Part shown: positions 22,614 through 34,659 of the stretch, piece after piece
Layout: each line of letters begins with the position of its first letter
Position numbering within the stretch: the first letter of the stretch is position 1
The notes under the pieces: generated by a model
The model's input: only the letters and a program-made list of their open reading frames with translations
Database searches by the model: none
What the model was told of the DNA's origin: nothing
Source: Conoideocrella luteorostrata
Taxonomy: Eukaryota; Ascomycota; Sordariomycetes; Hypocreales; Clavicipitaceae
Reading direction: 5' to 3'
DNA length: 64,000 bases
NCBI GenBank assembly: GCA_032433595.1
Contig: JASWJB010000004.1
Location: forward strand, 248,001 to 312,000
Made by a program: the position numbers and the translations under genes

Positions 22614-22742
22614 TGTAAGATAACAAGAAGGTGTGCTTGTTACCCCAATAGACGAAAAAGATCCGTCAATGCAAGCGACTGCTTGCATTTCACCTTACAT
22701 CTATTTATAAAGCCTACGCGCTATACGCGCCAGCACCTTACA
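22614..22742. mobile_element. 129-bp MITE-like element, copy 2
   Basis: TGTAAG..CTTACA ends, with a perfect 5-bp target duplication CGTAG at 22609-22613 and 22743-22747. Highly similar to and equal in length with copy 1 at 11455-11583. Contains a GCGC-TATAC-GCGC internal palindrome. Non-coding. Confidence 0.8.
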
Positions 22743-22747
22743 CGTAG

Positions 22748-24793
22748 GTAGTTTTAGGGAAGGAAGATACAGAGTATACAGATATTGAACGGAAGCAATT
22801 TCCTTGCGCAACTTCCCGTTGTACTTCAGATGCTCATATATATATCTTCATCAATGCAGCTCATCACATAGTGCTTACAGAGACTTCACTGGCCAGTTTC
22901 CCCAGTTGAATACATCGTGAAAATATCTGCACCGTTGTACATAAGTCCTGGTGGCGAACCAAGGTGATATGGTAGCTGGTTGAAGAAAACGGGGCACATT
23001 CACGAGCGGCGCGTGGTCGGCGGCAGCACCGGGCCGTCGTTGAAACACTCCGTAACAAGGATCACCGGGCCGAGCTATGGCTGTTGGTCGAGTGCCGATG
23101 CGTGTAACTAGATGGAGCGAGCTGATAATGCTATACGCTATGTAAGGGTTCTAACTACCACAGAAAACAACCTCTATCTACGCTTCGGCCATGCTATTTT
23201 CCAGGCGACAGATGGGGTCCATCTCCTTCTTGACACAGGCAGTGACACGGGCCGCAGGAACCGAATCGCCTTATCCAGCCTATCCGGCCCCCAACGAGGG
23301 GGCTGACGAGGCGGAAAGCCGCAGTCAGCAACGGATTGTGCCTCGGGCCGGGCCAGTAAGATCGGGGTACGAGACACAGTATATTCTTGGCTTGTTTGTC
23401 AGCATCCACACATGATCGATTTGCTCGGGCCGACTGCAAAAGCCCGCCTCTCCTTCTTTTAATAGGCTGTGTGAACTGGTTGTGACGCCTTTTGATGCCA
23501 AGTATGCCACGTCGGAGGAGAAGATTAATTTGGAAAGGGAAAACTCCGGTCAGCCTTGACATGCAGTGTACCAGCTAACCGCGACTCCAAGACATCGTAG
23601 ATTTCTTTAATCATCAATTCATTAGATCAGAGATGCCTGCATAAGGCTGAGGATAGGTGGTCAAGCGTCACCCTACCTAGCCACTTCGCCCAATAATCGT
23701 CCAATCTTCTCAGGCTAACTCTGACTCATCTCCCTGAAATTTCCCCAGCTGAAGATAAAATTACATCAATCACATTCAAAGTAGTAAATAAAGCTTATAT
23801 GCTTTCCTAGTTATAGATAGTAAAGCAGTTTTATCTCGTGCGCAGGAGGGAGCAAGCTATATATTATAATATATATGTATTTGGTGAAGATTTATGGATC
23901 TACTTAAAGCTAGCGGTTTTAAGCTATCTTTAAATTATTTATAGCTCTTCTGTCATGCTGCGACAAGGCCGGTTATCGCACGGATTAGCACCGCGGTACA
24001 TCACATGCGTTCGTTGTCGGAAGCGACAGTATGGAAGTGAATTGGAAGGGAAAATAATACGCACGTGAATTAATGAGAATTGACGATAATAATTGATGAT
24101 CTTATTGCCCTTCTAATTCCCGTCCAAATGCTTCCTTTTATGCCTGCTTTCCTTCCTGCTTCTGATATCTCGTATTTCTCGTATCCCCGCATTATCGATC
24201 TTTCCGAGGTCATGACCAAATTTCTCCGTAGTATTCAATAGTCCAACGCCATAATCTCTCTTATCCGACATTCGTGTGGAATTAACCAGCATCCTTTGTA
24301 ATTAGTTAGATTTTATCAGGTCTTTTGGATTTCTGATAATTCGATATTTATAGGTGCTTACACCGCATGTCATTTTGATAATTACCCAGTAGCGATGCGA
24401 AGAGTCGTTCGTAGAAGCAGATCCTATGTTCTGATGGAACTAAATGGTTGAAAATTGTTGCACAACAAGAGACTCTATTGTAGAATTTGATCATGTATGT
24501 TTAATCTAGCATCTCGGCCGCAATCGTAAAGCGCGACTCTTATACAAGCCTAAGTGAGCTGACTGCGTCAATGACTAGGAATGGAGTTCGCACACAGACG
24601 ACGATGAGCTGCTTTGTAGCTAGATTTAGCTCAATATAGCTTGGAAAAACACAAACTTCCCTCTACGGTTCGTCCGTGTAGCTTCCAGAATGCCGACTCT
24701 ATGTTCAAAAAGGCGAAACGTTGCCTCGAATAAATAGCGTGACCTTAACACCGAGAACCCAATAACCGACCAGTATCGAGGACAGGAAGAATG
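22748..24793. other. Long AT-rich stretch without a gene
   Basis: Small frames at 22864-23562 have no family signal. From about 23740 to 24500 the sequence is markedly AT-rich with short low-complexity runs (TATATATTATAATATATATG near 23860), consistent with decayed mobile DNA, but no element could be delimited. Confidence 0.45.
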
Positions 24794-25897
24794 CTAGTGA
24801 GTGACAGCTTCTGGCCGTCCATCAAGTGAGAAGAACTTGCCACTATCACTAGGACCGCTCCGTAATACAAACTTGAGACACTGATGGATCGAATCATTGG
24901 GCTGCAACGGTGCCTGTAATCTTGGCATTAGCGCTTGAGATATCATCAAGACTCAAGTTCGCGGTCAAAGTGCTTGAAGAAGCTCACATGAATGCCTCCA
25001 AGATCAGTATTCACCCATCCGGGGTTTAGAGCCAAGAAAGTAAAGCCTCGTTCCTTGAATCTATGGACGCGAAGCACCGTTAGTATCCACACTAATCAGG
25101 CCAGTAGAGTCATAGAAGACTTATCCTACTCGGTGTGAAATTTTGCGTTGGCCAGGATAACGCTGGCCTTGGTTACAGAATATGTGGCGAACTGTAGATC
25201 CGGATTCGCTAGTGTGTAATCCAGGTCCGCAAGCATCGAAGTGATATTGACAACCTTCTTCTCGGTGCCATTCTCAAGAAGCGGGATCAGCGTAATGGTG
25301 AAGAAGACTGCCCCAAGAACATTGACATTGAACTTTCAGAAGAAGAGCTTAGTCCGAGTTTGTTTACGTTAATACGGGGGACAAACACACCTCCTCAGTC
25401 CATTGCTCCGGCGTCGACTTGGAAATTTTGGTGTCGAGTTTTCCGCCCTCTCCAAGCATTAAACCCGCATTGCTGATTGTATGTTGGTGCTAGCTCAGTT
25501 CTTTTTGAAGAAGGATGTACTCACTTGATGAGAATATCGATCTTTCCGCCACTGAGCTCGGAGATATTTGCAGCCACAGTCTGTTCTGTTCAGTTCCAAG
25601 TCCACAGGGGCTAAAGAATAATGAACGTACTGAGAAGGACTTCAAGTCAGATAAATCAGCTTTCACCACAACGACATTTTGCCTGGATAAGGTACTTGTC
25701 TGCTTCGCTTTCTCTGGGTTGCGCACGACGGCTATGACAAATGTTTGGGGATCCTCGCTCAACTGGCGCACCCATTCAAGCTACCGAGAATGTGTATTAA
25801 CAATCTGAAAAGTCCCTGCTTCCACCAACTTATGGACTACACTCACGCCGAGACCACGAGAAGCACCTGTTACCACCGCAATGCGCGAAGCACACAT
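24794..25897 (-). CDS. Short-chain dehydrogenase/reductase (SDR)
   Basis: Seven exons (25897-25847, 25780-25631, 25580-25525, 25472-25391, 25332-25130, 25060-24988, 24913-24794) give 244 aa, all junctions in phase. The cofactor motif TGASRGLG spans residues 10-17, NNAG is at 86-89, and the catalytic Tyr164 and Lys168 lie in ATYSVTKAS, with Ser145 (in NITSM) as the likely third residue. The fold should be a classical NAD(P)-dependent SDR. Six introns of 50-74 bp in so small a gene is high but usual for this SDR group. The substrate is unknown; reduction or oxidation of a ketone/alcohol is implied. Confidence 0.88.
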
Positions 25898-26789
25898 TAT
25901 TGCTGCGAATTAAGGAAGTTATTTGACAGGACACTGTGCCATGTGTCGAAGTTCATCACGAAGCACGGACAAGCCTGGTTGAGGGGTCAATTGCTACGAT
26001 GGAATATAGGAGTGATATCCAGGTGATAGCGGGTACTCTGCATGATACTCCGTAGCCGTTCTTTTCTTCTTTTTGCATCCTTATTGTGGTGCTCTGGGTC
26101 CACTGACGTCAACCAGCGACAGACGCAGAAGCACCGCGGACGGGCTATGGAGGTGCCAAGCGCTGACGGAGCCAGCTGAGAGTCCGACAAGGTTGAAATG
26201 CGGTGTGATCAACATGTGGTCTCAGTTCAGCTTGTCTCACTTGTGCCATGCTCCATCTCGCTGCCGCTGCCCTGTCCGACCTGAATATGTACTTCTTAAA
26301 GGTCTTGATAGTTCTGGCTCCTCGGATACAAGTCACACGCAAATTCTTACCTCGTGGTCCCACGCAAATAGTATGGTTCATCGCCTTCATCAACATGGTC
26401 TATTTCTCCGCAATGTCAAATAGCGTTTGGTTTACGGTGGGATCGCGCGACCGCGACGCGGTCGGTCAAATTCCGCAGACAACACTAGCCTAGCCAGTCA
26501 CTCCCTGTGGCCCATTTAGGGGAGAGCGGCCCGAGGCCGCTGGACGGAAAGTATACTACTAATACTCCGTACTAGCCAGTCAATTTCACCGACATCCTAG
26601 GCGTGGGGAAAGCCTCAGATCAGGATCGCTCCGTTGACCATGTCGATGTCGATGATGCCGATCCCATCGATCATTCCCTGTCGCGTACATCCCCCGCAGT
26701 GCTCCAGATCCGTCAACACCTCATGCAGCAAGACCAAGACGCCGAACTACATCACAGCCCTTCAGGTTGCATTTATAGCGCCGCTTTAA
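25898..26789. other. Intergenic, no supported gene
   Basis: Only short non-homologous frames. TACTCCGTA motifs at 26046 and 26563. Confidence 0.45.
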
Positions 26790-27296
26790 GGTGTGATCCA
26801 CGAAAGGCGACTAACTTGCTCCGTAGTCGGCGTCATAACTCATTCATAAAGTACGCGCTAGCCATTTTTATCTACTAAAATCCCGTAGGAGATTATGGAA
26901 AAGTGTCCACTTTGCATAAATCTACAGTTTGTCTGCATTTTCATGTACCACGCTAGACCAGGGCCACTTAACTGCCTACAATAGGCTTAAAGGCCAAGAA
27001 TACGGCCAGTTTTGCTGTTTTTTGTCTGTAATTTTTGCAGACAGCAGAAGGGGCTCACACAGGGGGGACAATTTAAGCTGGTAGTCAAGAAAATGATTTG
27101 ACCGACATGGAGTATGCAACCCGACTACCGGCTTAAATTGTCCCCTCCGGTGGCACACTAACTTAGTAGCCTAACTAACTACTAACTTTGTCAAGATTTT
27201 TGAGACAGTACATTGTAAATTCCCCCACCAGAATCCACATACACTTTGTACTGCATAAAGTCGCGACTAACTTAGTCGCCTTTCGTGGATCACACC
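26790..27296. mobile_element. 507-bp non-autonomous DNA transposon with long TIRs
   Basis: The first 25 bp (GGTGTGATCCACGAAAGG...) and the last 25 bp are perfect inverted repeats of each other. Inside, 27064-27086 and 27123-27145 form a second, 23-bp inverted repeat with one mismatch and a 36-nt loop. There is no coding capacity. The bases outside (CTTTAA left, CTAAGT right) do not give a clear target duplication. Confidence 0.75.
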
Positions 27297-27708
27297 CTAA
27301 GTTAGGATGACGAGATTATGTACTCCGTAAGTAGGTCTCACCAAAAAAAAAAAACAAGTCGAAGCGTGGCGATGCATAGCGGCCTAAATCTCACGCCCCG
27401 CTGCGGATATACTATGCACCACTACGGAGTGGTCCGTACTCCGTACAGAGCTACGTAAAGCGGAAACGAGGGCCAGCCGAGAATTTGCTTCTTTTGTTTT
27501 GTGGTGGACTAAGTTCTACTGGAGAACAATTCAGTGGGCCTACACTTTTACTCCGTAGTCAAGTTACTCCGTAGTTAATTGTTCCAACAAGTTCTGCTTC
27601 TCAAGGTGTGAGGTATCACTTGTACCATTTTATTGTCCACGTTCAAGAAACTTCATTCTTTCTCCACTAGTCAATCACACCCATTCTAAAAAATTGAAGT
27701 CCCTCACA
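27297..27708. other. Motif-rich upstream region of the methyltransferase gene
   Basis: Contains four TACTCCGTA copies (27321, 27437, 27549, 27565) and a poly-A run near 27343. No gene. Confidence 0.5.
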
Positions 27709-28530
27709 ATGGTTAATGAAACGAAAGCTCAGTACGACAGCTTTGCAAGAAGCTATACCTCTGTAGTGGACCTGCCTTGCTGCCAACTCGAGGGTGAACT
27801 GATGCGCATTGCTCTTGGTGACTGCACCGGCCTCGCTGTCCTTGATCTCGGAGGCGGTAGCGGAATCCATGCCCGACATGCTGTCGATGCTGGTGCGTCC
27901 GTCGTGGACGTTTTCGATATATCCGCAGAGATGCTGCGCATGGGAGAGAAGGAGGAACAAAACCTCGGCAGACAAGATCGCATCCACTGGTACGTGGCTG
28001 ATGCAACCCAGCCCCTAGCCAAACAAGTCGAGAATGGCGCTGTCAGGCCCGATGGCTACGACATTGTCATGGTAAACTGGACGTTTGATAACGCCACAGC
28101 TTTGTCAGGTCTGAGGGGCATGTGGGAGAATGCGGTTTCGCTTCTGAAGCCGGGTGGCAAGTTCCTCGGCACAAGGCTGAGAAATATACGTGCCAAGTAT
28201 ATGAGTTACGGAAAGTACGGGAACAGATTCGCGGACATTGAAACTATTCCTGGTGGAGTGAAGTACAAAGTCGAGTGCCTTACAGAGCCACCATTTAGTT
28301 GGGACACTACAGCAATGGACGCGACGTATCCAGTAACCAACGATATCCCATATGAGCTTGGTCTGGTCGACTTTCGAGAAATCCCGGCTGAGGAAACCGA
28401 CGTGGTTCAAAAGAGCTTGGGATTCTGGGAGGACTTTCTCAACGACCCGTTCTTCGTAATGGTGACGGCGCAAAAATGCAAAAATGGAGGAGTGAAGATG
28501 GATGCACTCGGTGAAAGGTTAAGCTTGTAA
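27709..28530 (+). CDS. Class I SAM-dependent methyltransferase
   Basis: A 273-aa intronless protein; the ATG at 27709 (CACAATGGTT) is the first in frame. Motif I (AVLDLGGGSGIHARHAVDAG, about residues 43-62) and the acidic end of strand 2 (VVDVFDIS) form the S-adenosylmethionine site. A motif II-like strand (YDIVMVNWTF) and the post-motif LLKPGGKFLG follow. The sequence resembles fungal small-molecule methyltransferases linked to secondary metabolism more than protein or rRNA methyltransferases. No targeting signal. It faces the epimerase gene tail to tail, 175 bp apart. Confidence 0.85.
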   Translation: MVNETKAQYDSFARSYTSVVDLPCCQLEGELMRIALGDCTGLAVLDLGGGSGIHARHAVDAGASVVDVFDISAEMLRMGEKEEQNLGRQDRIHWYVADATQPLAKQVENGAVRPDGYDIVMVNWTFDNATALSGLRGMWENAVSLLKPGGKFLGTRLRNIRAKYMSYGKYGNRFADIETIPGGVKYKVECLTEPPFSWDTTAMDATYPVTNDIPYELGLVDFREIPAEETDVVQKSLGFWEDFLNDPFFVMVTAQKCKNGGVKMDALGERLSL

Positions 28531-28705
28531 ATAGTTAATATCTCGGAGATACTAGCACTATGAACCAATGATTTGTCCACGCAGTCTAATTTGTTCTAAT
28601 ATATGTCTAGCTCCTTAAAGAGTAGAGCAAAGGCTAAATTCTGAAAGATAACAAATGTGAAATCATGAGTCCGTTAGACATGACAACTGTACACTTAGGA
28701 TCGTG

Positions 28706-29781
28706 CTACCTAGACGTGTAAAATGCAGTGGAGACACTATGGTAGCCTCTCCTCCCGATATCAATAGCCAGCTGACTACGCCAATCCTTTCCTGCTTCGA
28801 CATTGTCAAGGGCCAACTGAAGAGTATATCTCGGCTTCCAACCAAGTTCTCTCTGCGCTTTAGTCGAGTCGTACACCCGATCAATGATGCTGAGATACTT
28901 CCAATTCGTCTTCTCAAACAGCTCACCAGTCTTTGGTAAAAGCTCTCTCATCAACTCATCGGCATTCGAGTTCAACCTTCGCAAAGTATTCTCGTCCTTG
29001 TGGAAGAGCGTGGGTGCGCTAATGACATACCGGCCCCAGCCAATCTCTCTGGCCTTCTCCATCGCCGCGACGCAGCTGTCTACAACATCCCGAATATCGA
29101 CCCTGCGGTAGCTCAGCTCAAGAACTTTGAGGTTATCGTTGCACATGGCGTTTCTTCGCATATCGTCGTCGTCGGGCTGTGGGAAGAACCGGCTGACTCG
29201 AAGTACCACCAGGGGCAGTTTGGTTTGCTGGTGGAACAGATAGCATATGTCCTCTGCGGCAAGTTTGGACACGCCGTATATATTCTTAGGTACTGGAATT
29301 AGGTTTTCTACACCATGCTTTGTCATCAGAACAGTGGCACAATATCATGAACTGACAGCTGGAAGATCTGACACATACCATCGACCCACACAGCAGGCTC
29401 ACCCTTGTTCGGGCTCAGAACTTTTCCAAACACGGAGGTCGTGCTCACAAGAACAAAAGACAATGGCTGTTTGCATTTGCTAACTTCGTCCACCAAGATC
29501 ATGGTTCCCGTTACATTCGTCTGAATAAACTCTTCATTGGTGTGGGAAACGATGTGAGGCTTGTGCAGCCCCCCGGCGTGGATGACAGATCGTATGCCCG
29601 GATTTTTAGACAGAATGTGCGAAACGAAAGAACGGTCTGCAAAGGATCCGACAAAAGATGTTGTCGTGGAAGACAGAATGTCGATACCAAGTGGTTTGTA
29701 ACCTAGCGCGGGAAGTATGAGCATTAAGGCGTGGCCCAAATGGCCGGCCGAGCCAGTGACGAGGACGTCATAGGTTTGCAT
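28706..29781 (-). CDS. NAD-dependent epimerase/dehydratase
   Basis: Two exons (29781-29379, 29307-28706; 71-bp intron) give 334 aa. The Rossmann motif VTGSAGHLGHAL is at 8-19, the active-site Y145-xxx-K149 in NIYGVSKLA, and a Ser/Thr-rich strand (VLVSTTSVFGK) supplies the catalytic hydroxyl. The C-terminal half has features of extended SDRs acting on nucleotide sugars or related compounds (YRRVDIRDVVDSC, ELGWKPRYTL). Cytosolic. The substrate is not predictable; a role in sugar-nucleotide metabolism or metabolite tailoring is possible. Confidence 0.88.
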
Positions 29782-30990
29782 TACGATAGGACACTGGTTT
29801 ACGGGGAAATTAAACAGTTCTGAGATTCTGAAAAGGGCGGATGAAGAATCGTCCTAAGTTTATCCCAATTGTAGTACCTCAGACGATCAGATTCTTGTGT
29901 GAAGTAGAAATAGTACTATTTAAAGCAATCTTGACGTAAATTGCAGCGGGCAGCATGCCATTGTCCCAATTCTTCCATCATCTTGGTCGCGGCGATCCGT
30001 CCGGCCAAGCTAGCTAAGCTAGCCAGCACAGAATATCCCCCTAAACTGCGGAGTATTGTGTAAATCTACTTTTGACAGGGGGAATCGGACTAATCAGCAG
30101 CGGCGTCACACTACGTTTACGGAACCCTGCAAGTTAAAGTATTGACTCAAGTGCCCGCGCATCCTGTCTTGTGCGCGAGCTTACCCCGATTCAGATTTTT
30201 TCGTAATGTGAAATATGCCGGCCCTGGCTGTCAAGTATTGATTTTTGGAGATGTGCCCACACTGGCGATCGCGGCCACACTCTATCCCGCCCATCGAGAC
30301 ATCCGGGCCGCTCTACCACCGACCCGAATGTCTCGATCAAATTTGTCGATCTTTGCCCGCCCCAATCACCTAGTTTGTGGTAAGCCGATGGCCGAGTCTT
30401 CGTACGGAGTACACTCGCATCGAGAACACAGCCCCCTCATTGTCTTATTCGACAAAGCCCCTCTTTAGGCACAGTGGCCGGTTTGAGTGATTAGACACGT
30501 TGTATAGCCCGAATTGCCTCTAGTGTCTTCTATAGTCTCCAAGCATGTTTCACCGGCATCGCAGCCCGCTATCCATATGTACTTCACTTCGTAGTCTGCT
30601 ACGTCAAGTTCTTCATGGTCGCTGAATATGCTGCCCGGGGGGATTGTTCTCAGGCCGCCTACTTCAGTAAGTAAGAGGATGCCTACATGAGATTCAATGA
30701 GCCAAACTTGTTAACAAGAGAAGTTACACTAGTTTTTAAGTTGAGGTTAGATGACCTCAAGATTCTTCCAACGTAGAAGTTCAAAGGGCTTGTCACTCGA
30801 GTGGTCCGAGACGGGTGAGACCTGCATTGAGGTTGATGATCGGATGAAAATTGCCAAAATGAGACAGAAACTGAAAATCTGCACTAGTTACTCCGTATTC
30901 TATGCAACTGTACGGAGTACGAAGTTCAGCTGTACGGAGTACAAGGAGTTGGTTAACGCATTACTCCTCACATATTGCATGCGTGCATGC
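29782..30990. other. Intergenic, no supported gene
   Basis: Short frames only. TACGGAGTA/TACTCCGTA motifs at 30403, 30889, 30911 and 30933, the last three within 53 bp. Confidence 0.45.
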
Positions 30991-31228
30991 GTGCGGAGGA
31001 CTGCAGTGGAGCCAGGCAGACCCACCACGGCACAGGTACGTGCTCAGGTACCTCACTTGCGCCTCACAACGCGTCTGTGCAGTGTAGCGATATGTACACA
31101 GAGGAATTGCTGGTACATACTCCTTACATTATGGTGAGAAACACCAGCAAATTAATGTACACTAAATCCGACGGCGTCTTAATTGGCCAAATGCCTCATT
31201 TGTGATGCTCCACTGCAGTCCTCCGCAC
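30991..31228. repeat. 238-bp element bounded by 22-bp perfect inverted repeats
   Basis: 30991-31012 (GTGCGGAGGACTGCAG...) is the exact reverse complement of 31207-31228. The left repeat is preceded by a GCATGC-GTGCATGC run. No target duplication is evident. Either a small MITE relic or a local palindrome. Confidence 0.55.
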
Positions 31229-31935
31229 TCAAAGGGATATAGGCGTTAACCCGACAATTTAAATTTAGACACTACTGAAGTGCCACGTAGACAGTAGAAA
31301 CAGATGCAATCAGCCAGCTGATGCAAGAAATGAGACAGTACGTTACAACACTGCAACAGCCAGGACAGTCGTCGGTTGGCCGCTGACTATCCTACGAGTT
31401 ACCCTATGCCGACCGGTTTCATCGACATCACAGGTGCAGGGAAAGCTTTGGATCCGATGACTATGCTGCTGCTGATAATGTTACTGCTAATAAGCTTACG
31501 ATTAATCTTATGTGACTGTTTTCCCACTCCGAAGACCCTGCCGGGGGCCATCTACGGCGATCTTATGCCAACGGCAACCCGCGCCTACAGTGGGCTTCTT
31601 CTACGGCAGAGTCTCACCGCCTTTTTTCCGTATCTTAGGGTTCCTTAGCACTATATCTTGGTGATGCGATACATCATAATACATCACGAATTTCATCGAC
31701 TAATGGCCAAGTGAATTAACAAATTGAACCAATTAGAGAGAGGCAGAAAAAACTGGGATACTACGTATGCCAGCCCATCAAAGATGCAAAGCGAGAAGCT
31801 AAGCTTCTCCCCGCTCTCGCCCTCGCCTTGCTCATCGCAGCAAAGCTCCGCCTTTCCTGCTCAACAAGGCAAACCTTCCAGCTTCTTTCGCGGCCAAAAT
31901 TCTTCTCAGAACAAGGAAGTGAATTGCTGGACAGG
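31229..31935. other. Upstream region of the MFS gene
   Basis: No gene supported. A 90-codon frame at 31376-31648 lacks an ATG start and contains a low-complexity Leu/Ile run. Confidence 0.4.
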
Positions 31936-33458
31936 ATGTTTTTCAAGCAAGACTACGCTACAAAACCCATTGGGTTCAACTGGCGGAGCGGCAAGTGGTT
32001 CATCGTTTTTACGGTGTCGGTTGCTCTCTGGACCGACTTGTTCCTGTATGGCATCATCGTTCCGATTCTCCCATTCCTTCTTGAAGAACGTCTTAATTTG
32101 CCAAAAGGCCACATCCAAAGCTATGTGTCGGGTCTGCTTGCAGCCTTCGCGGCGGCATCATTCATCTTCTCGCCGGTAACAGGATTCCTGGCCGATCGGC
32201 TCTCAACACGGCAGGCGCCGTTCCTGGTAGGACTCTTGGCGTTGTTGGGGTCTACCACGCTACTTCTCGTTGGTAGGGCATTGCCAGTCCTTTTCATCGC
32301 GAGAATACTACAAGGCGTGAGCGGAGCCTTTGTCTGGACGATTGGACTCGTACTATGCGTGGAAACTGTAGGCACAGACAGCTTAGGACAGACAATGGGA
32401 TCGGTATGCTTCATTTGCTGTGAATCAATTCAATGCGATACCTACTGACACGACTGTCGCAGATATTCGGCTGGATCGCCATCGGGAACATGCTCGCCCC
32501 GCCGATTGGAGGCATCCTCTATAATATGGCTGGACACCAAGGTGTTTTTGGTATTGCCTTTGCAATCCTTTCGTTCGATTTCGTATTACGAGCGTTCGTC
32601 ATCGAGCCCCGAGTCGCCGCCAAGTACAATGGAGTAAGCTCAACTCTTGACGGCGACCACAACACGGCGACTCGTCAACGCAATGATGGCATGCAAAACG
32701 AAGCTGAAATCGTGGACGAAGCCAGTCCACTCTTACATGAGTCCACCTCTACCGATGATGGCAAACGCACGTCTCAACTATTACCTAATCTTCCTAAAAT
32801 TTGCCACAAGATTTCGATTCTATCGTGTCTGGCTGATCGCCGTCTGATCGCCGCCCTGTTCCTGACCTTTGTCCAGGCAATGCTCCTTGGCAGCTTCGAT
32901 GCGACCATTCCCACCGTCGCTCAGGAGTACTACGGCCTGTCTCCCTTGGCGGCTGGCTTGCTTTTCCTCCCTCTCGGTCTCTCCAACTTGGCTCTAGGGC
33001 CCGTGTTCGGACGATGTGTTGATAAATTTGGTACCAAACTAGTGTTAGTCTTCGGATACCTCTATCTCGTCCTGTGTCTGAGCCTACTACAGTTGCCGCA
33101 GCCGGGCGGGCTTAGCAAGACACTGATATATGGTACATTGTTGGCTTTCTGCGGCATGGGATTGGCAAGCATAAATTCTGCTCCGATCGTTGAGGCGTCG
33201 AGGATTGTGGACGAATACTACGATTCGGACCAAAAGTTCTACGAGTATAGAAAGCCGTACGCGCAACTATATGGACTGAATAACATGGCTTTCAGCGCTG
33301 GCTTGACACTTGGACCAGAGTTGGCTGGAGAGCTCAAGAAGCTGATAGGATATGGGAACATGAATGTGGTATTGGCTGTCATTTGTCTCCTCGCTGCGCT
33401 GTTGAGTTGGAAATGTATTGGTGGAGGTTTTGATGAGATTCAGGTGACAAATGACTAA
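31936..33458 (+). CDS. MFS transporter (DHA1 / vesicular-amine-like group)
   Basis: Two exons (31936-32403, 32463-33458; 59-bp intron) give 487 aa with about 12 hydrophobic segments split 6+6 by a polar loop (roughly residues 205-255). The first loop carries a motif A variant (FLADRLSTRQAP) and the second half repeats it (GRCVDKFGTKLV). The first membrane span contains ALWTDLFLYGIIVPILPFLL, typical of the DHA1 group. The starting ATG at 31936 is the only one giving a short cytosolic N-terminus. It should export or import a small organic compound; neighbouring tailoring genes make metabolite export one option. Confidence 0.88.
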
Positions 33459-34659
33459 TTATTTTCTCATAAAGCGTGATTAAATGGATATCGGTACAAG
33501 CTCTCAATTGCAGCATGTAAATCAAGGGTGGACTACAGGGAGAATGATCATATAATACGGATAGATCGACGCGACGCTGATGGATACTGGTAGACTGGAT
33601 AGCTGATAGACCTGAAGCTGATGGACTTGATGCTGATAGATTTGATGGACAGAAGCTCGTGGGCGTAATGGTGGTGATAAAGAGAGCTCCTCCTCATAAT
33701 GTCCACATCAACATAGCATCAAGCCCTATTAGCCCTTAGCATCACGTCCACATCTCCACCAGCCATCATAGACGCTCCCATGAGATCCCATGAGTTTCAA
33801 CCAGGCAGAGCGACAGAATAAGCACCATGTGCAGTCGCTTCTCGGCGATCGATGATCCCGATCGGCACGAAGGTGTGGACTCGCGTTCGCTAAAGAGGTT
33901 TGGGTAGTGACAGCGGTAGCTAGCGGATGTCCGGGGCGTACTACTTAATTGCGTTCTGGATCCATGTATTTGAAATCCGGACGATGTCAGTGGGAGTGTA
34001 TTACTTATTGGTCACTAGTACTCACCCCTCGCGATAGACTAGGTTACCATACTAACTAAGCCTCATCGCAAAACGTGTCAGCGCTTTGGACGCCTATGGG
34101 GTAAAGCCACATGTGACGGAGGTCCCAAGTTCGCGCCGATTCAGGGTACGCCGCGGCGGGCTACAAGGCAGACTTTCAGCATATATCTCTGGCGATTTCA
34201 TCATCCGTATCTCCTCAGCCGATTTTGGACAGAATCATCCCATGCATGAATTTCCCGAGTGGTGGTGCCAGGTAGCAGTAGAGCCCGAGGCGATGATTGG
34301 CCATTAAGGCGAACCCGCAGTCAAACTTTGCTGGCCCAATTTGGAAAATATTAGTTGAAAATTCGCGGACGCTAAACCTAAATTGCAAAATAGTGGAGAG
34401 AAATACCCCGAAAAAAACTTATTCAGATGGTAACAGAACTGCTTTCTTCAAGCATACACCACATAAAGGACTCTGCATTGACTGACTAGCACTGGATGAG
34501 GCCAGCAACACAAATGTATCCACCATAGCGTCCTAGACGAAATTGCCGAAGGAGATGTCCAAGAGCTGTACCGAGGAGCAGCATACTACAGCGCGCCAGC
34601 AGTCGTCCGATGATATGCTCAAGAAATTTTCCAGGCGCCCGACGATTTCCATTCGCGGA
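33459..34659. other. Intergenic with short imperfect repeats
   Basis: 33575-33660 is an imperfect run of CTGATGGA/CTGATAGA-type units. Small frames at 34086-34485 have no recognisable homology. Confidence 0.45.

Noticed and set aside
26790..27296. CRISPR-like or satellite array
   Set aside because: The repeats are inverted, not regularly spaced direct repeats; a TIR element explains them.
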